Below, piece by piece: positions 47,489-57,039 of a stretch of 64,000 bases of DNA (position 1 is the first letter of the stretch; each line of letters begins with the position of its first letter). The translations under genes and the position numbers were made by a program. Origin of the DNA: Schizochytrium sp. CCTCC M209059 (Eukaryota; Sar; Bigyra; Thraustochytrida; Thraustochytriidae). The notes under the pieces are model-generated. The model made no database searches. It was not told the DNA's origin and saw only the letters and a list, made by a program, of their open reading frames with translations. Location: NCBI GenBank assembly GCA_000818945.1, contig KN805398.1:53252-117251 (forward strand), read 5' to 3'.

Positions 47489-48881
47489 CGTGCTCTACCC
47501 CCCTTGACAAATTTCTTGCACTTTTAGGTTCTTTGGTGCTGATTCTTGGTGCTGGTGCAGGCGCGACCTTGTGAGAGCGGTGTACGCTGCAGCGTGACGG
47601 ATGTCTCGCGACTCCAGGGGCTTTCTTTACGTCTGCGGGTGCGCGGCGCGGCGCGGGGCGGCGCTGCGCTGCGCCCTCGGCTTCCCGTCTTTCGGCCGAC
47701 GAGAGCACGCAATTGAATAGGTCTGGCTGTTCGTCCGTCAGAGGATTGGGGAGCAAGAGGCGTCGGCACGGCGCACGGAGATTGCCAACGGATACTTTTA
47801 ATTAACTCCTCCTCTCGCCTCTGCCTTCTAGCTGGCTGGCGTCACCAACAACTGCTGGGACGTTGGGGCTTTTTTCCAAAGGGGCCTCACAGCGCTGCGT
47901 TTCGAACGTTCGTTGTTTGTTGTCCAGAAAGAGAGGAGCGAGAACTATCAAAGTCCGCTCCTTTTCTTTCTGTCACTTTCCAGCAACCATGGCAACTGTG
48001 CGACACCGAAGGCGACCACCAGCCTAGCTAGCTTAGCTTATCCTGCTGGCTGTATTCTGTGTACATACACGTGCTCAGCCCCGCCCAGAGCCGCCTTGGG
48101 CCGTGCGCAGCTGAGCTCTCTCTCGTTTAACCCACCTGGCCGCTCGCTCCGCCATTCGCGCCCCCTTTTGCCCCAGCCTCCCTCTTTGTATATCCATCTA
48201 TCTATACGTACGTATACTCCCAGGCAGCGGTACCACTCCGCGGTACCGCAGGTAGAGCAGGCGCGCAGCGACAACAACAACAGCAACAACAACAACGACC
48301 GGGTCCTTGCGGTCGCCGCTGAGATGAGGGAGGGAGGGCGGCAAAGTCCGAAGACCAGGCGCCGGAGCGCGCGGCGGGCAGCGGCGGCGCGGCGGGGCGC
48401 AGGCGCGCGCGCGGAGGAGGCCCNNNNNNNNNNNNNNNNNNNNNNNNNNNNNNNNNNNNNNNNNNNNNNNNNNNNNNNNNNNNNNNNNNNNNNNNNNNNN
48501 NNNNNNNNNNNNNNNNNNNNNNNNNNNNNNNNNNNNNNNNNNNNNNNNNNNNNNNNNNNNNNNNNNNNNNNNNNNNNNNNNNNNNNNNNNNNNNNNNNNN
48601 NNNNNNNNNNNNNNNNNNNNNNNNNNNNNNNNNNNNNNNNNNNNNNNNNNNNNNNNNNNNNNNNNNNNNNNNNNNNNNNNNNNNNNNNNNNNNNNNNNNN
48701 NNNNNNNNNNNNNNNNNNNNNNNNNNNNNNNNNNNNNNNNNNNNNNNNNNNNNNNNNNNNNNNNNNNNNNNNNNNNNNNNNNNNNNNNNNNNNNNNNNNN
48801 NNNNNNNNNNNNNNNNNNNNNNNNNNNNNNNNNNNNNNNCGGGCGCACGGCGAGGCCGGCGAGGGCGCGCGGCTGCGCGTG
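47489..48881. other. Divergent intergenic region with gap
   Basis: Between ODAD3 (-) and the duplicated membrane gene (+). Contains (CAACAA)n near 48268-48298, a GC-rich stretch and the 416-bp gap. An ORF spanning the gap from 47913 is an artefact upstream of 48882, though true 5' coding sequence could hide in the gap. Confidence 0.55.
48424..48839. other. Assembly gap (416 N)
   Basis: Run of N in GC-rich DNA just before a coding start. Confidence 0.99.
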
Positions 48882-50150
48882 ATGAGCTACGCGATGGCCA
48901 CGTCGACCGAACGCATGAGCAGCGCCGGCAGCGCCGGCAGTGCGAGCGAGCTCAAGGATATCGACCTCCACGACGACCACGGGGAGGGGTTCCAGGCCTT
49001 TTCGCTCGGCGCTGACGACGCCATGAACACGCGACGCGTCTTTGCCGTGCGTGGCAACTCGCTGCGCCAGGGCCCGCACATGCCCTTTTCGTTTCGATGG
49101 CTCGTCTCCGTGAACGGCCTCGAGTACGTGCAGCTCGTGCTCTGGCTCATCAAAGATTGGTCCTGGTCTCAGGTTCACTGGCTGTACCCGGGCATGATCG
49201 CGGGTACATCCGCAGTACTGGTGAGTATCTGGCTTGTCATCATGGCTGTGCGTGAAGACGTATACTCTGAGGCTTTTCTGGCCACGGGAACCCTGCTCTG
49301 GCTCTGCGCCAACTACGTGTGGATGGTCGGCGAACTTATGCAGGAGAACGTTATCGAGGACGACGATTATGGCGAGGAGCTTTACAATACCAGTTACGAA
49401 ATTGCCAAGTACACGACGCTTGTCTCGGTGATTTGGGTGAATCTGTACTTTTGGGCTATGATCCCTCTCAACATCTTCTGGGACGAGCAGGGCAGCGAGC
49501 TCGTGGCGCAAATCAACCACAATTCTCCGCCGCCCCGCTTTCGCTATATTTTCCGCACCTTTCGTGAGTATGAAAGCCTGCACCTTTTCTTTTGGAGCAT
49601 CAAGGACATGCTCTGGGCCTGGAACTCCAAATGGGGCTATCTTGCCTTCTTTTTTCCAACGATGCTTCTCAACATGGATCTTCTCTGGCTCTATGCTACT
49701 CATCGAGACCAGGCCATTGACTTTTGGAACTATCTGGCCATGTTCTTTTGGCTTTTTGCAAACGGGCTCTGGGCCTTTGGTGAGCTTTACCGCGAGCTGC
49801 CAAACGATGGGGAGATCTCGGACGACCAGTGGGACGCCTACGCGTGGCCCACGCTTCCGCTTCCCAATAGCCACTTTGAGCCCCGCTACGCCGCGGGCTG
49901 GTTCATGTTTGCCGCGAGTCTTACACTCGTGCTCTTTTACTCGTATTGGGTCTGCTTTGCTCGAATCCGCAGTGCTGGTTCGTTCTCCAGAGATATTGAG
50001 GTCCGCATTGGCACGGATTCCACCATGCCCGCCGCCGATAAACCCAGTCTCCGAAGCATTGGTTTTGGTGGCGCCGACTCTGAAGCCATTTCAACCTCGA
50101 CCGCCGCGTCGAGCGACAGCACCGACAACAACGGTTTGGTGTACATTTGA
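48882..50150 (+). CDS. Multi-pass membrane protein made of two repeated halves
   Basis: 422 residues from the ATG at 48882 (Met 5 is an alternative; the frame is open back into the gap, so the N-terminus is uncertain). Residues 78-196 and 228-360 are two copies of one unit. Each starts L-E-Y-V-Q-L-V-L-W-L-I-K-D / Y-E-S-L-H-L-F-F-W-S-I-K-D. A W-L-Y-P / W-G-Y-L segment and two hydrophobic helices follow, then L-C-A-N-Y-V-W-M-V-G-E-L / L-F-A-N-G-L-W-A-F-G-E-L, an acidic loop and another helix. Trp, Phe and Tyr content is very high. About eight hydrophobic segments in total. The Ser-rich tail (about 365-422) is cytosolic-like. Similar unnamed proteins occur in protists; I know no function. The duplicated K-D and A-N-x-x-W-x-x-G-E-L motifs suggest a two-fold transporter or enzyme core. 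Confidence 0.75.
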   Translation: MSYAMATSTERMSSAGSAGSASELKDIDLHDDHGEGFQAFSLGADDAMNTRRVFAVRGNSLRQGPHMPFSFRWLVSVNGLEYVQLVLWLIKDWSWSQVHWLYPGMIAGTSAVLVSIWLVIMAVREDVYSEAFLATGTLLWLCANYVWMVGELMQENVIEDDDYGEELYNTSYEIAKYTTLVSVIWVNLYFWAMIPLNIFWDEQGSELVAQINHNSPPPRFRYIFRTFREYESLHLFFWSIKDMLWAWNSKWGYLAFFFPTMLLNMDLLWLYATHRDQAIDFWNYLAMFFWLFANGLWAFGELYRELPNDGEISDDQWDAYAWPTLPLPNSHFEPRYAAGWFMFAASLTLVLFYSYWVCFARIRSAGSFSRDIEVRIGTDSTMPAADKPSLRSIGFGGADSEAISTSTAASSDSTDNNGLVYI

Positions 50151-50897
50151 CGGGCTTGCGTGCGTGCGTGCGTGCGTGCGTGCATGCGTGCATGCATGCA
50201 TGCATGCATGCATGCATGGATTTATGAATTGCGTGCGCCTCGCCTTGATTCTTTTCTTTTCTTTTCTTTTTCTTCTTCTTCGTCAAAAAGGTGAAGGCGC
50301 TGTCTGCCTCTTCCTTTTGACGCCGTCATGTTCTCGAGATGTGGGCCGCGCAGTAGAAGGTGGTTCGCGCCGGAATTCTTCTTGTAGTGACAATTGCGGA
50401 GACATAGATGATGACGTAAACGACGACGATGACGATGCTGCTGACGCTGATATGATGATTTTGATTGATGTCTGTATTTTTCCTTCCTTTGCTCGTTCGC
50501 TCTTGACGTCGACCCCTTCACGTGCTTTCATTTCAAGTTATGCCGTCTCTCCTCGGTCTACTTTAGTTGTATGGTATAATATAGTAGTGAAGAAAAGGTC
50601 CTGTCCCGAACGGGCCTAACAGTGCGGTCAGTTTTGTTGCACACGGTCCTAGCAAACAACGCGAGCTGGCAACACAATTCAATTCGACGGCCGCGCCGCC
50701 TAGCCCTCTGGCGCGCCGCGTCGCGAGTCAGCGTGGGCTCGCGCTCCCCTTGAGAGAGTCTCCGCCTGGCGCGCCTGCTCTCACAGCTTTGGAAACTTGC
50801 AGTGACAGGCAAGAGCAAGCACCAAGCGGAGCGGCTGAGCGCCAGGAGCATCAGCAACAGCCAGCAAACAGCCAGCAAACAGCCAGCAAACAGCAAG
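50151..50897. other. Intergenic with Z-DNA-prone repeat
   Basis: Starts with a (TGCG)n-(TGCA)n tract (50159-50218), then a CTTTT tract, and ends with CAGCAAACAGC repeats (50861-50893) just before the RND gene ATG. No gene supported. Confidence 0.65.
50159..50218 (+). repeat. (TGCG)n/(TGCA)n tract
   Basis: About 60 bases of strictly alternating purine-pyrimidine tetramers changing from TGCG to TGCA, 10 bp past the stop codon of the membrane gene. Confidence 0.95.
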
Positions 50898-53800
50898 ATG
50901 CAGGAGGCTGAGGCGAGAGTTGGAGACCCCGGGACGCGCGAGACGCCGCTCCTGGCAGGTCATGAGATGGAGCAGCAGCAGCGACTGCAACGACTGGGGA
51001 GCTTCTCCGACGAGGACGCCCACTCTGCGCTCTTCATCAAGACGTTTTCGGCCATCAAACGCGGAAAACGCTACATTGTCGCGGTCTGGGTAATCCTCAT
51101 GATCTGGGGTGCCTTGACCGGGCTCAGATACATTACCGAGGCGCGCGATGAGATGGTTGCCCCCAAAGGTTCACGTGCTGATCAAGACATGCAAGCTTTT
51201 CGGGCACGATTTGCAGAGCAGTCCACGACAGCACCCTTAATTGTCTATGTCACCTGCAAAGACTGCCAAGTCACCTGCCCATCGACCACGTGTGACAACA
51301 AGGATTGCATCGGCCACAACGCAGAGATTTCAGCCTTTAGCCACGCAATTATGTCACGTATCCTCGCTTACTCGGACGAGCACGACATCGGATACAGGCA
51401 TGAGGCGCTGGGCTATTACTTTTTAGAAGGCACTCCGCTTGACAAGGCCAAATGCCAGTTCGCGAACCCAGATGGCACAGCTACGTTTATGATCTTTGAA
51501 GGCTCATTGCTCATTGAGTCGAAAAAGCGGTACGATCTCATTCGGGAGATCAACTCGGACATCCTTCCACATCTCAACCCAAATGCATCGCGCTATGAAA
51601 TCGGCATTACCGGTCCCGACCCTATGTTAAGGGATGGCAGCACTGCTGCGGTCGAACAGTCCGAGCTCATTGACGCTGCGACCATGCCTTTTGCCTTTGC
51701 GCTTCTTGGCTACATGGTGCGTAGCTGGCGGCTTTTACTTATATCCCTCTTCAACATGGCCATTGCCCTCACCGTCACCTTTGGCGTACTCGCGTTGCTT
51801 ACGGATGCCATTGGCCAGCCCCCGCAGACCACTACGGCGTCCTTTGTCGAGGTTCTCGGGCTCGCCATGAACACAGACTATGCCTTATTTATGATGCGGC
51901 GACTGCGAGACGAGTCGAAGAATGGGCGGTCTCCCGAGGTGGCCACTCGAATCATGTATAGTCAGGCAGGACATGTGGTCATGATGTCGTCGCTGACCAT
52001 CATTTGCGTCTTTGCCGGCTTTCTCTTTATGCGCGCCACCGATCTCATGGTGCAGGGCCTCGCTTGCGTCACGGTTGTAATCATGTGTCTCCTCATCAAC
52101 ATGACAAATACCCCGGCCTTGTTGCTTCTTGCGCCTGACTTCTTCATTTCCTTTGACCACGAGGATAGCAAGAGCACGTGGGCTGGATGCTGGGCCTCGT
52201 GTCGCGCGCGTAGTGCGGACTGCTGGAGTAGCGTGCGTGGGCGGCTGGGCTGTGGAGATAGCGGAACAATGCAGGTTGATCCCGAGGATTACGCACCCCT
52301 CAATGGTAATGAAGGTGATGCAGATGCGATCGCGTACCCTGTGGCAGGAGCCAGTTCGAGCTCTGGCGTACTTTCAGAAGACATCGCTGAGAACGGTAGC
52401 GGGCGACGCGGCTCTAGCGTCCACGAAGCGACGCGACCTTGCATGGTTCCAGAAGTAACAGGGGAGCGGGGCGGTACGGACGACTGTGTCAGCGAAGCTG
52501 GCGTTAACCAGCAACACCGTATGCGCGGTGGGCCATACAAGGGGTGGTACTTCAAGTTCATTCTCTTTGTCACCAAATGGCCACGCAACTTAATTGCGCT
52601 CACTGCACTCTACTTACTCGTCATACCCTTGGCAATTCAGGCGCCGCGATTGCAGCGCAACTGCAACTTGATTCAGGCTATCCCAAGAGACTCTGACGCA
52701 GGATTATGGTACAAGAAGATGCTTCACAGTTTCCCCGGTGGAACCATGTTGCCCCTGTACATCAGCGTGGATGGCCCGCAGGATAAGAACAACACACTCC
52801 TGCATTGGCGCACAGGTCCAGAGCTGTTTGACCAAGTTGCAGACCTGACGAATGCTCTTGCAGAGCGAACTGGGGTTGACAAAACGGCCTTTAACTCGGT
52901 CGCCATGCTGCAGGGCCGACGCGTGACCTACACGGAGGCCAAGTTCCTCTTGCGGCGAGGAGGTCTGCTTTGTCGCTTCGTGACGCACGAACTGTGCGAG
53001 CTGTATCAATTTGCGTGGAAGCAGGGGGCCAATGCCTTGAACACCTCGGCCCTCATCACTGTGCTCGTCCCGTTCGATCCATTCGAGCAGGGCCGCATGG
53101 AGAATTTTATGCAACAAGTGTACGAAGTCATTGATACGGTTCCGCGCGCAAAGGTTGTGGAGGGCATTCACTTTTCAGGCATGCAACTGAGCATGATTGA
53201 GGACATGCGAATCAGTTTTGCGGAGTTCCCCTTGCTGGTTGGAATTACGTGCGCCGTGGTCTTTGTCTTGCTCGGGGTTATGCTACAAAGCGCCTTTGTG
53301 ATTGTGCGTCTCACGTTGACGGTAGTTCTCCCTTTGGCTGGTGTTTTTGGTCTTTCCGTGCTTGTCTATCAGGACGGCATACTCGACTGGATGGGCTTTC
53401 CGCAGCTCTCATCATCCGAAGACGGTCTCTTTTTCTACGTGCCGCTCCTCTCTTTCACTATTTGTGTCGGGCTGGCGCTCGATTACGACACGCTTTGCAT
53501 CGCACGAGTCAAGGAACACCGCGAGCGAGGGTTGGCAATCCGCGCAGCGATCTTGCGGGGGACCTGGGAGATTAGCACAACAGTGGTGAGCGCGGGTACT
53601 ATCATGGCCATTGCGTTTGCAGGTCTGCTCACGAGCTCGACGCTGGTCGTGAATCAGATGTCTTTTATCCTCACGACCTCGGTACTCTTTGACAGCTTTA
53701 TCATCCAGTGCTGTGTGATGCCTTGTATTTTGTCCTTTGCGGACGAGATTGCATGGTGGCCGGCGGCAATGCCGCAGGAGAATTTGCTGACGCTTCATGA

Positions 53801-53915
53801 AGAGATTGCTACGCGCAACGAGTTTTTCGCCTCGATGGAATCCCCGAAGCGGCGCGAGAGCATTCGGGATGGTCTGGCAGACGGGCAACGGACGACTCGA
53901 GAGGAATTGGGGTAG
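50898..53915 (+). CDS. MMPL/RND-family membrane transporter
   Basis: 1,005 residues from the ATG at 50898; the frame begins 32 codons earlier with GTG. The layout is 1+5+1+5 transmembrane segments as in RND proteins. TM1 (about 58-76) is followed by an extracytosolic loop with several C-x-x-C pairs. Helices 2-6 contain L-G-L-A-M-N-T-D-Y-A-L-F-M (Asp about 327). A cytosolic linker of about 130 residues comes next, then TM7, a second loop, and helices 8-12 with V-G-L-A-L-D-Y-D-T-L (Asp about 862). In MmpL3 two Asp-Tyr pairs at these places relay protons, and both are kept here. It probably exports or flips lipids or other hydrophobic cargo using the proton gradient. Eukaryotic MMPL-like proteins are patchy. 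The last seven codons lie in a 50-bp tandem repeat. Confidence 0.87.
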   Translation: MQEAEARVGDPGTRETPLLAGHEMEQQQRLQRLGSFSDEDAHSALFIKTFSAIKRGKRYIVAVWVILMIWGALTGLRYITEARDEMVAPKGSRADQDMQAFRARFAEQSTTAPLIVYVTCKDCQVTCPSTTCDNKDCIGHNAEISAFSHAIMSRILAYSDEHDIGYRHEALGYYFLEGTPLDKAKCQFANPDGTATFMIFEGSLLIESKKRYDLIREINSDILPHLNPNASRYEIGITGPDPMLRDGSTAAVEQSELIDAATMPFAFALLGYMVRSWRLLLISLFNMAIALTVTFGVLALLTDAIGQPPQTTTASFVEVLGLAMNTDYALFMMRRLRDESKNGRSPEVATRIMYSQAGHVVMMSSLTIICVFAGFLFMRATDLMVQGLACVTVVIMCLLINMTNTPALLLLAPDFFISFDHEDSKSTWAGCWASCRARSADCWSSVRGRLGCGDSGTMQVDPEDYAPLNGNEGDADAIAYPVAGASSSSGVLSEDIAENGSGRRGSSVHEATRPCMVPEVTGERGGTDDCVSEAGVNQQHRMRGGPYKGWYFKFILFVTKWPRNLIALTALYLLVIPLAIQAPRLQRNCNLIQAIPRDSDAGLWYKKMLHSFPGGTMLPLYISVDGPQDKNNTLLHWRTGPELFDQVADLTNALAERTGVDKTAFNSVAMLQGRRVTYTEAKFLLRRGGLLCRFVTHELCELYQFAWKQGANALNTSALITVLVPFDPFEQGRMENFMQQVYEVIDTVPRAKVVEGIHFSGMQLSMIEDMRISFAEFPLLVGITCAVVFVLLGVMLQSAFVIVRLTLTVVLPLAGVFGLSVLVYQDGILDWMGFPQLSSSEDGLFFYVPLLSFTICVGLALDYDTLCIARVKEHRERGLAIRAAILRGTWEISTTVVSAGTIMAIAFAGLLTSSTLVVNQMSFILTTSVLFDSFIIQCCVMPCILSFADEIAWWPAAMPQENLLTLHEEIATRNEFFASMESPKRRESIRDGLADGQRTTREELG

Positions 53916-54083
53916 AAAGAAGACAATCTTTTCGGCAACGGAGAACTCGAGAGGAATTGGGGTAGAATGAAGACAATCTTTTCGGCAACGGAGAACTCGA
54001 GAGGAATTGGGGTATAAAGAAGACAATCTTTTCGGCAACGGAGAACTCGAGAGGAATTGGGGTAGAATGAAGATAATCTTTTC
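53891..54083 (+). repeat. 50-bp tandem repeat, four copies, spanning a stop codon
   Basis: Exact 50-bp period: copies start at 53891, 53941, 53991 and 54041. Each has ACTCGAGAGGAATTGGGGTA followed by an AAGA.AATCTTTTC dyad. The first copy encodes the last residues and TAG stop of the RND gene. The fourth diverges after 54070. Confidence 0.95.
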
Positions 54084-54555
54084 ATTATTATTGTCTATGT
54101 AGACTAGTCGGCGTCGATGTTTTCAATTTTAGTTGGACGAATTTGTACTGTTATCGGCCTTGATTATGATTTTCATTTTCGACTGCCTTGCACGATGACG
54201 AGCGTTTCGTGCATGCCGCATTCGCGTACGGTCGTGAAGCTAAAGAATGCTTGAATTTCAATGGCCTCGATGGATATTTGTAGATAGGCAAGGTTTCGAA
54301 CTCGGAAAGCGGCGCGAGAGAGAGCGAGCGAGCGAGCGAGCAACGTAAAAGAGGGACGAGAGAAAACGAAGGAAAAGATTGTATGTCGCTTAAGCGTCGC
54401 TTGAGCGTCACTTGAGCGTCACTTGAGTGTGATGTGTTTGTACGTTTACATACTCTTTCAGGCCAGACTTATTCTTGTTCTCTTTACTGCTTTGGTTTTC
54501 GTCGTTTTGTAATCATTTGAAGAAGCCTCGCTGTAAATGAATGATTGGTTAATGT
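53916..54555. other. Convergent spacer
   Basis: Contains copies 2-4 of the 50-bp repeat, (GAGC)n at 54322-54342, and a 12-bp tandem G(C/T)CACTTGAGCGT-type repeat at about 54393-54430. No gene. Confidence 0.7.
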
Positions 54556-55641
54556 CTAGGTCATCGTGAGGGACTCCTTCTCGGCGTCACCGGTCTCGGC
54601 GTCCTTCTTGAGGGCCGTCATCTCGGCTTCCTTCTCCTGTTTCTTCTTGGAGGCAGCAGCGGTGGCACCAACCTTTTCGTAGTCGCCATCATCGCGCTTC
54701 TTGCGGCAGGCAAGGCAGCACGAAATGACCGAGGTGAGAAAGGTGATGAAGCCAAAGCACAGAAAAGCGATTCCCACGGGAAAGAGGAAGGCGTGCGAGT
54801 AGTTGTACCAGGCGACCTGGAAGGAGTGAAAGTCATCACCCGCCAGGTTGTACTCGGAGGCCGTGGGGGACTCGGTGGTGGGCTCAGGTGAGGGCGCCGC
54901 CGTGGGCTCGAGCGTGGTCGGCGCGTACGTCTCGTTCTCGCCAAGAGCCGTGGTCGGGCTCAGAGTCGTGGGCTCGAGCGTGGGCGACGCCGTGGTCGGT
55001 GTCTTGGTCGGGGCGGCGGTAGGGGCATCACTGAGCGCGCCCTCGGCGCCAGCGCACCAGTTGAGGGCATCCTCGTTGTTGAGCGCATCGCAAAAGGAGT
55101 CGTCGGACTCATAACCAGCGAGGTAGGCATCGTTGGACTCTTGGAGAATGCAGTAGTCAAAGATGCCGTCAGGAATCGGGTCCGTGCAGTTCTCCGGGGC
55201 CGGGACAAGGCTGCCGCAGCATCCTTCGTACACGCCGAGCTGGTAATCGTAGAGAAGGTGAAGGGAGTCGCCGAGACCTGACTTGAGGTCGCCAACCCCG
55301 GTGTGCGCTGTGAGGTCGCTGTAGTGATCGAAGACCATCATGAAGATGCCGCTGAAGATGACCAAGATGGTGCAGAGGATCTGCAAGAAGCCAAAGAAGC
55401 CCAGGCAGCACCTGTTTTCTGTGATGGCCACGCAGCATGCGATGGCAGCCATGATAACAATGACCCAGCCCACGCAGAACGGGATCCACACGGCCCATCG
55501 CAGGTACTCGTCGGTGCCCAGAATCTTGTGCTTGTACTGCTCGTTCACGAGGTATGCCGAGACGCCGACGATGCCCAGGCCCACCAGGATCATCATTCCG
55601 TCAAAGAACGAGAGGAGCGTGCGCGCACATGATTTGCACAT
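54556..55641 (-). CDS. Tetraspanin-like protein with PT-rich loop
   Basis: 361 residues from the ATG at 55641; the upstream poly-Ser frame starts only with TTG and comes from a CTG tract. Four hydrophobic segments at about 10-31, 50-72, 81-104 and 284-312. The large loop (105-283) begins with the tetraspanin mark C-C-G (E-G-C-C-G-S, 141-143), with further Cys at 152, 164, 184 and 196 for disulfides. From about 205 to 262 a Thr/Pro/Glu-rich mucin-like insert (A-P-T-x-x-P-T, E-P-T-T-x-S-P-T) extends it, with several N-x-S/T sites. Cys pairs flank the helices (C-C at 69-70, 78-79, 308-309) as in palmitoylated tetraspanins. The tail is Lys/Glu-rich. Likely organises surface membrane patches. The insert is unusual for the family. 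Confidence 0.83.
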   Translation of the reverse strand: MCKSCARTLLSFFDGMMILVGLGIVGVSAYLVNEQYKHKILGTDEYLRWAVWIPFCVGWVIVIMAAIACCVAITENRCCLGFFGFLQILCTILVIFSGIFMMVFDHYSDLTAHTGVGDLKSGLGDSLHLLYDYQLGVYEGCCGSLVPAPENCTDPIPDGIFDYCILQESNDAYLAGYESDDSFCDALNNEDALNWCAGAEGALSDAPTAAPTKTPTTASPTLEPTTLSPTTALGENETYAPTTLEPTAAPSPEPTTESPTASEYNLAGDDFHSFQVAWYNYSHAFLFPVGIAFLCFGFITFLTSVISCCLACRKKRDDGDYEKVGATAAASKKKQEKEAEMTALKKDAETGDAEKESLTMT

Positions 55642-55671
55642 TGTGCCGCTGCGTCGCTCGACTCCCTCTCC

Positions 55672-55710
<39 letters not shown>

Positions 55711-55711
55711 A
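55672..55711 (+). repeat. (CTG)n trinucleotide repeat
   Basis: About 13 units, 30 bp upstream of the tetraspanin start codon on the other strand (CAG/AGC in the transcript leader). Confidence 0.93.
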
Positions 55712-56140
55712 CTGCTGTCCGTGCCGGACCAGCGTTGCGGATCTGTCTCGTATTGATCGGAGCAAAAGTCCAAACAGTCGCGTCAGTCTCTCCATCACCA
55801 CTTCACTCACTCACTACCTATACACCAACGCTCCTCCATCTTGTTTTCCGCTCCCTCCTCTCCAGGCTCCTTCTTCCTGCGGAGCGAGGCTCGCGCATTA
55901 GCTCGCTCGTGATCGACCCTGCCGTCCATGGGCGTCCACCTTTTCTCCAGACCGCGCGCCGCATAAGCTTCTCCTGCTCCTGCTCCGCAAAAGCCAGCCA
56001 GCCCGTCGCTCGCGCTCGCCCGGCGGCGCACAAAGCAAGATGGCGTCGGGGTCGAGGCCAAGCACGTCCTCGTCTCTCTCCTCCCTAACGCCATGCATGG
56101 AGGCCATCTCTCTCCTCCGCACGCCAGGCGACAGAGCACA

Positions 56141-56684
56141 AGAGCAGAGCAGAGCAGAGCAGAGCAGAGCAGAGCAGAGCAGAGCAGAGCAGAGCAGAGC
56201 AGAGCAGAGCAGAGCAGAGCAGAGCAGAGCAGAGCAGAGCAGAGCAGAGCAGAGCAGAGCAGAGCAGAGCAGAGCAGAGCAGAGCAGAGCAGAGCAGAGC
56301 AGAGCAGAGCAGAGCAGAGCAGAGCAGAGCAGAGCAGAGCAGAGCAGAGCAGAGCAGAGCAGAGCAGAGCAGAGCAGAGCAGAGCAGAGCAGAGCAGAGC
56401 AGAGCAGAGCAGAGCAGAGCAGAGCAGAGCAGAGCAGAGCAGAGCAGAGCAGAGCAGAGCAGAGCAGAGCAGAGCAGAGCAGAGCAGAGCAGAGCAGAGC
56501 AGAGCAGAGCAGAGCAGAGCAGAGCAGAGCAGAGCAGAGCAGAGCAGAGCAGAGCAGAGCAGAGCAGAGCAGAGCAGAGCAGAGCAGAGCAGAGCAGAGC
56601 AGAGCAGAGCAGAGCAGAGCAGAGCAGAGCAGAGCAGAGCAGAGCAGAGCAGAGCAGAGCAGAGCAGAGCAGAGCAGAGCAGAG
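56141..56684 (+). repeat. Perfect (AGAGC)n array, about 109 copies
   Basis: About 544 bases of one 5-bp unit with no visible variant until AGAGGAG at the right end. Because 5 is not a multiple of 3, each + frame reads the same pentapeptide cycle S-R-A-E-Q and each - frame L-L-C-S-A. There are no stops in any of six frames. The + strand is nearly all purine. Confidence 0.99.
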
Positions 56685-57005
56685 GAGACGAGCTCCGTCC
56701 GCGCGAGCCTCGCTCCGCGTGCAGCTCGGATATTCCATCCCATCCCCTCCTTCGAGTTGCGCGCTCCAGAGCTTCGCAGGCCTGCCTCTGCATCTCCATC
56801 TGCATCTCCATCTCCATCTCCATCTCCACGTCCACGCCGACCGTCCCGCGCATCCGCACGCACGCACGCACGCACGCGCGCGCGCGCCCTTCTCCCGCGG
56901 CCCCTCGCGGCGCCCCTCCCCTCCGCCGCGCGCACGTACCGGGTCGTGTCTGCGGCCTCGATCGGGTTTTGCCTCCTCGCGCCCCAGGCTCTGTCTGCTT
57001 CCTCG

Positions 57006-57006
57006 C

Positions 57007-57037
<31 letters not shown>
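57006..57037 (+). repeat. (GCTT)n microsatellite
   Basis: Eight GCTT units, same word as at 26686. Confidence 0.9.

Positions 57038-57039
<2 letters not shown>

Noticed and set aside
49564..50619. 351-codon ORF in another frame over the duplicated membrane gene
   Set aside because: Out-of-frame shadow; the main frame has regular helices and an internal repeat.
53891..54083. CRISPR-like array
   Set aside because: The 50-bp units abut directly with no unique spacers, in a eukaryotic 3' flank.
56141..56684. Telomeric or centromeric repeat
   Set aside because: The unit lacks a G-rich telomere pattern (such as TTAGGG) and the array is short and interstitial between genes.
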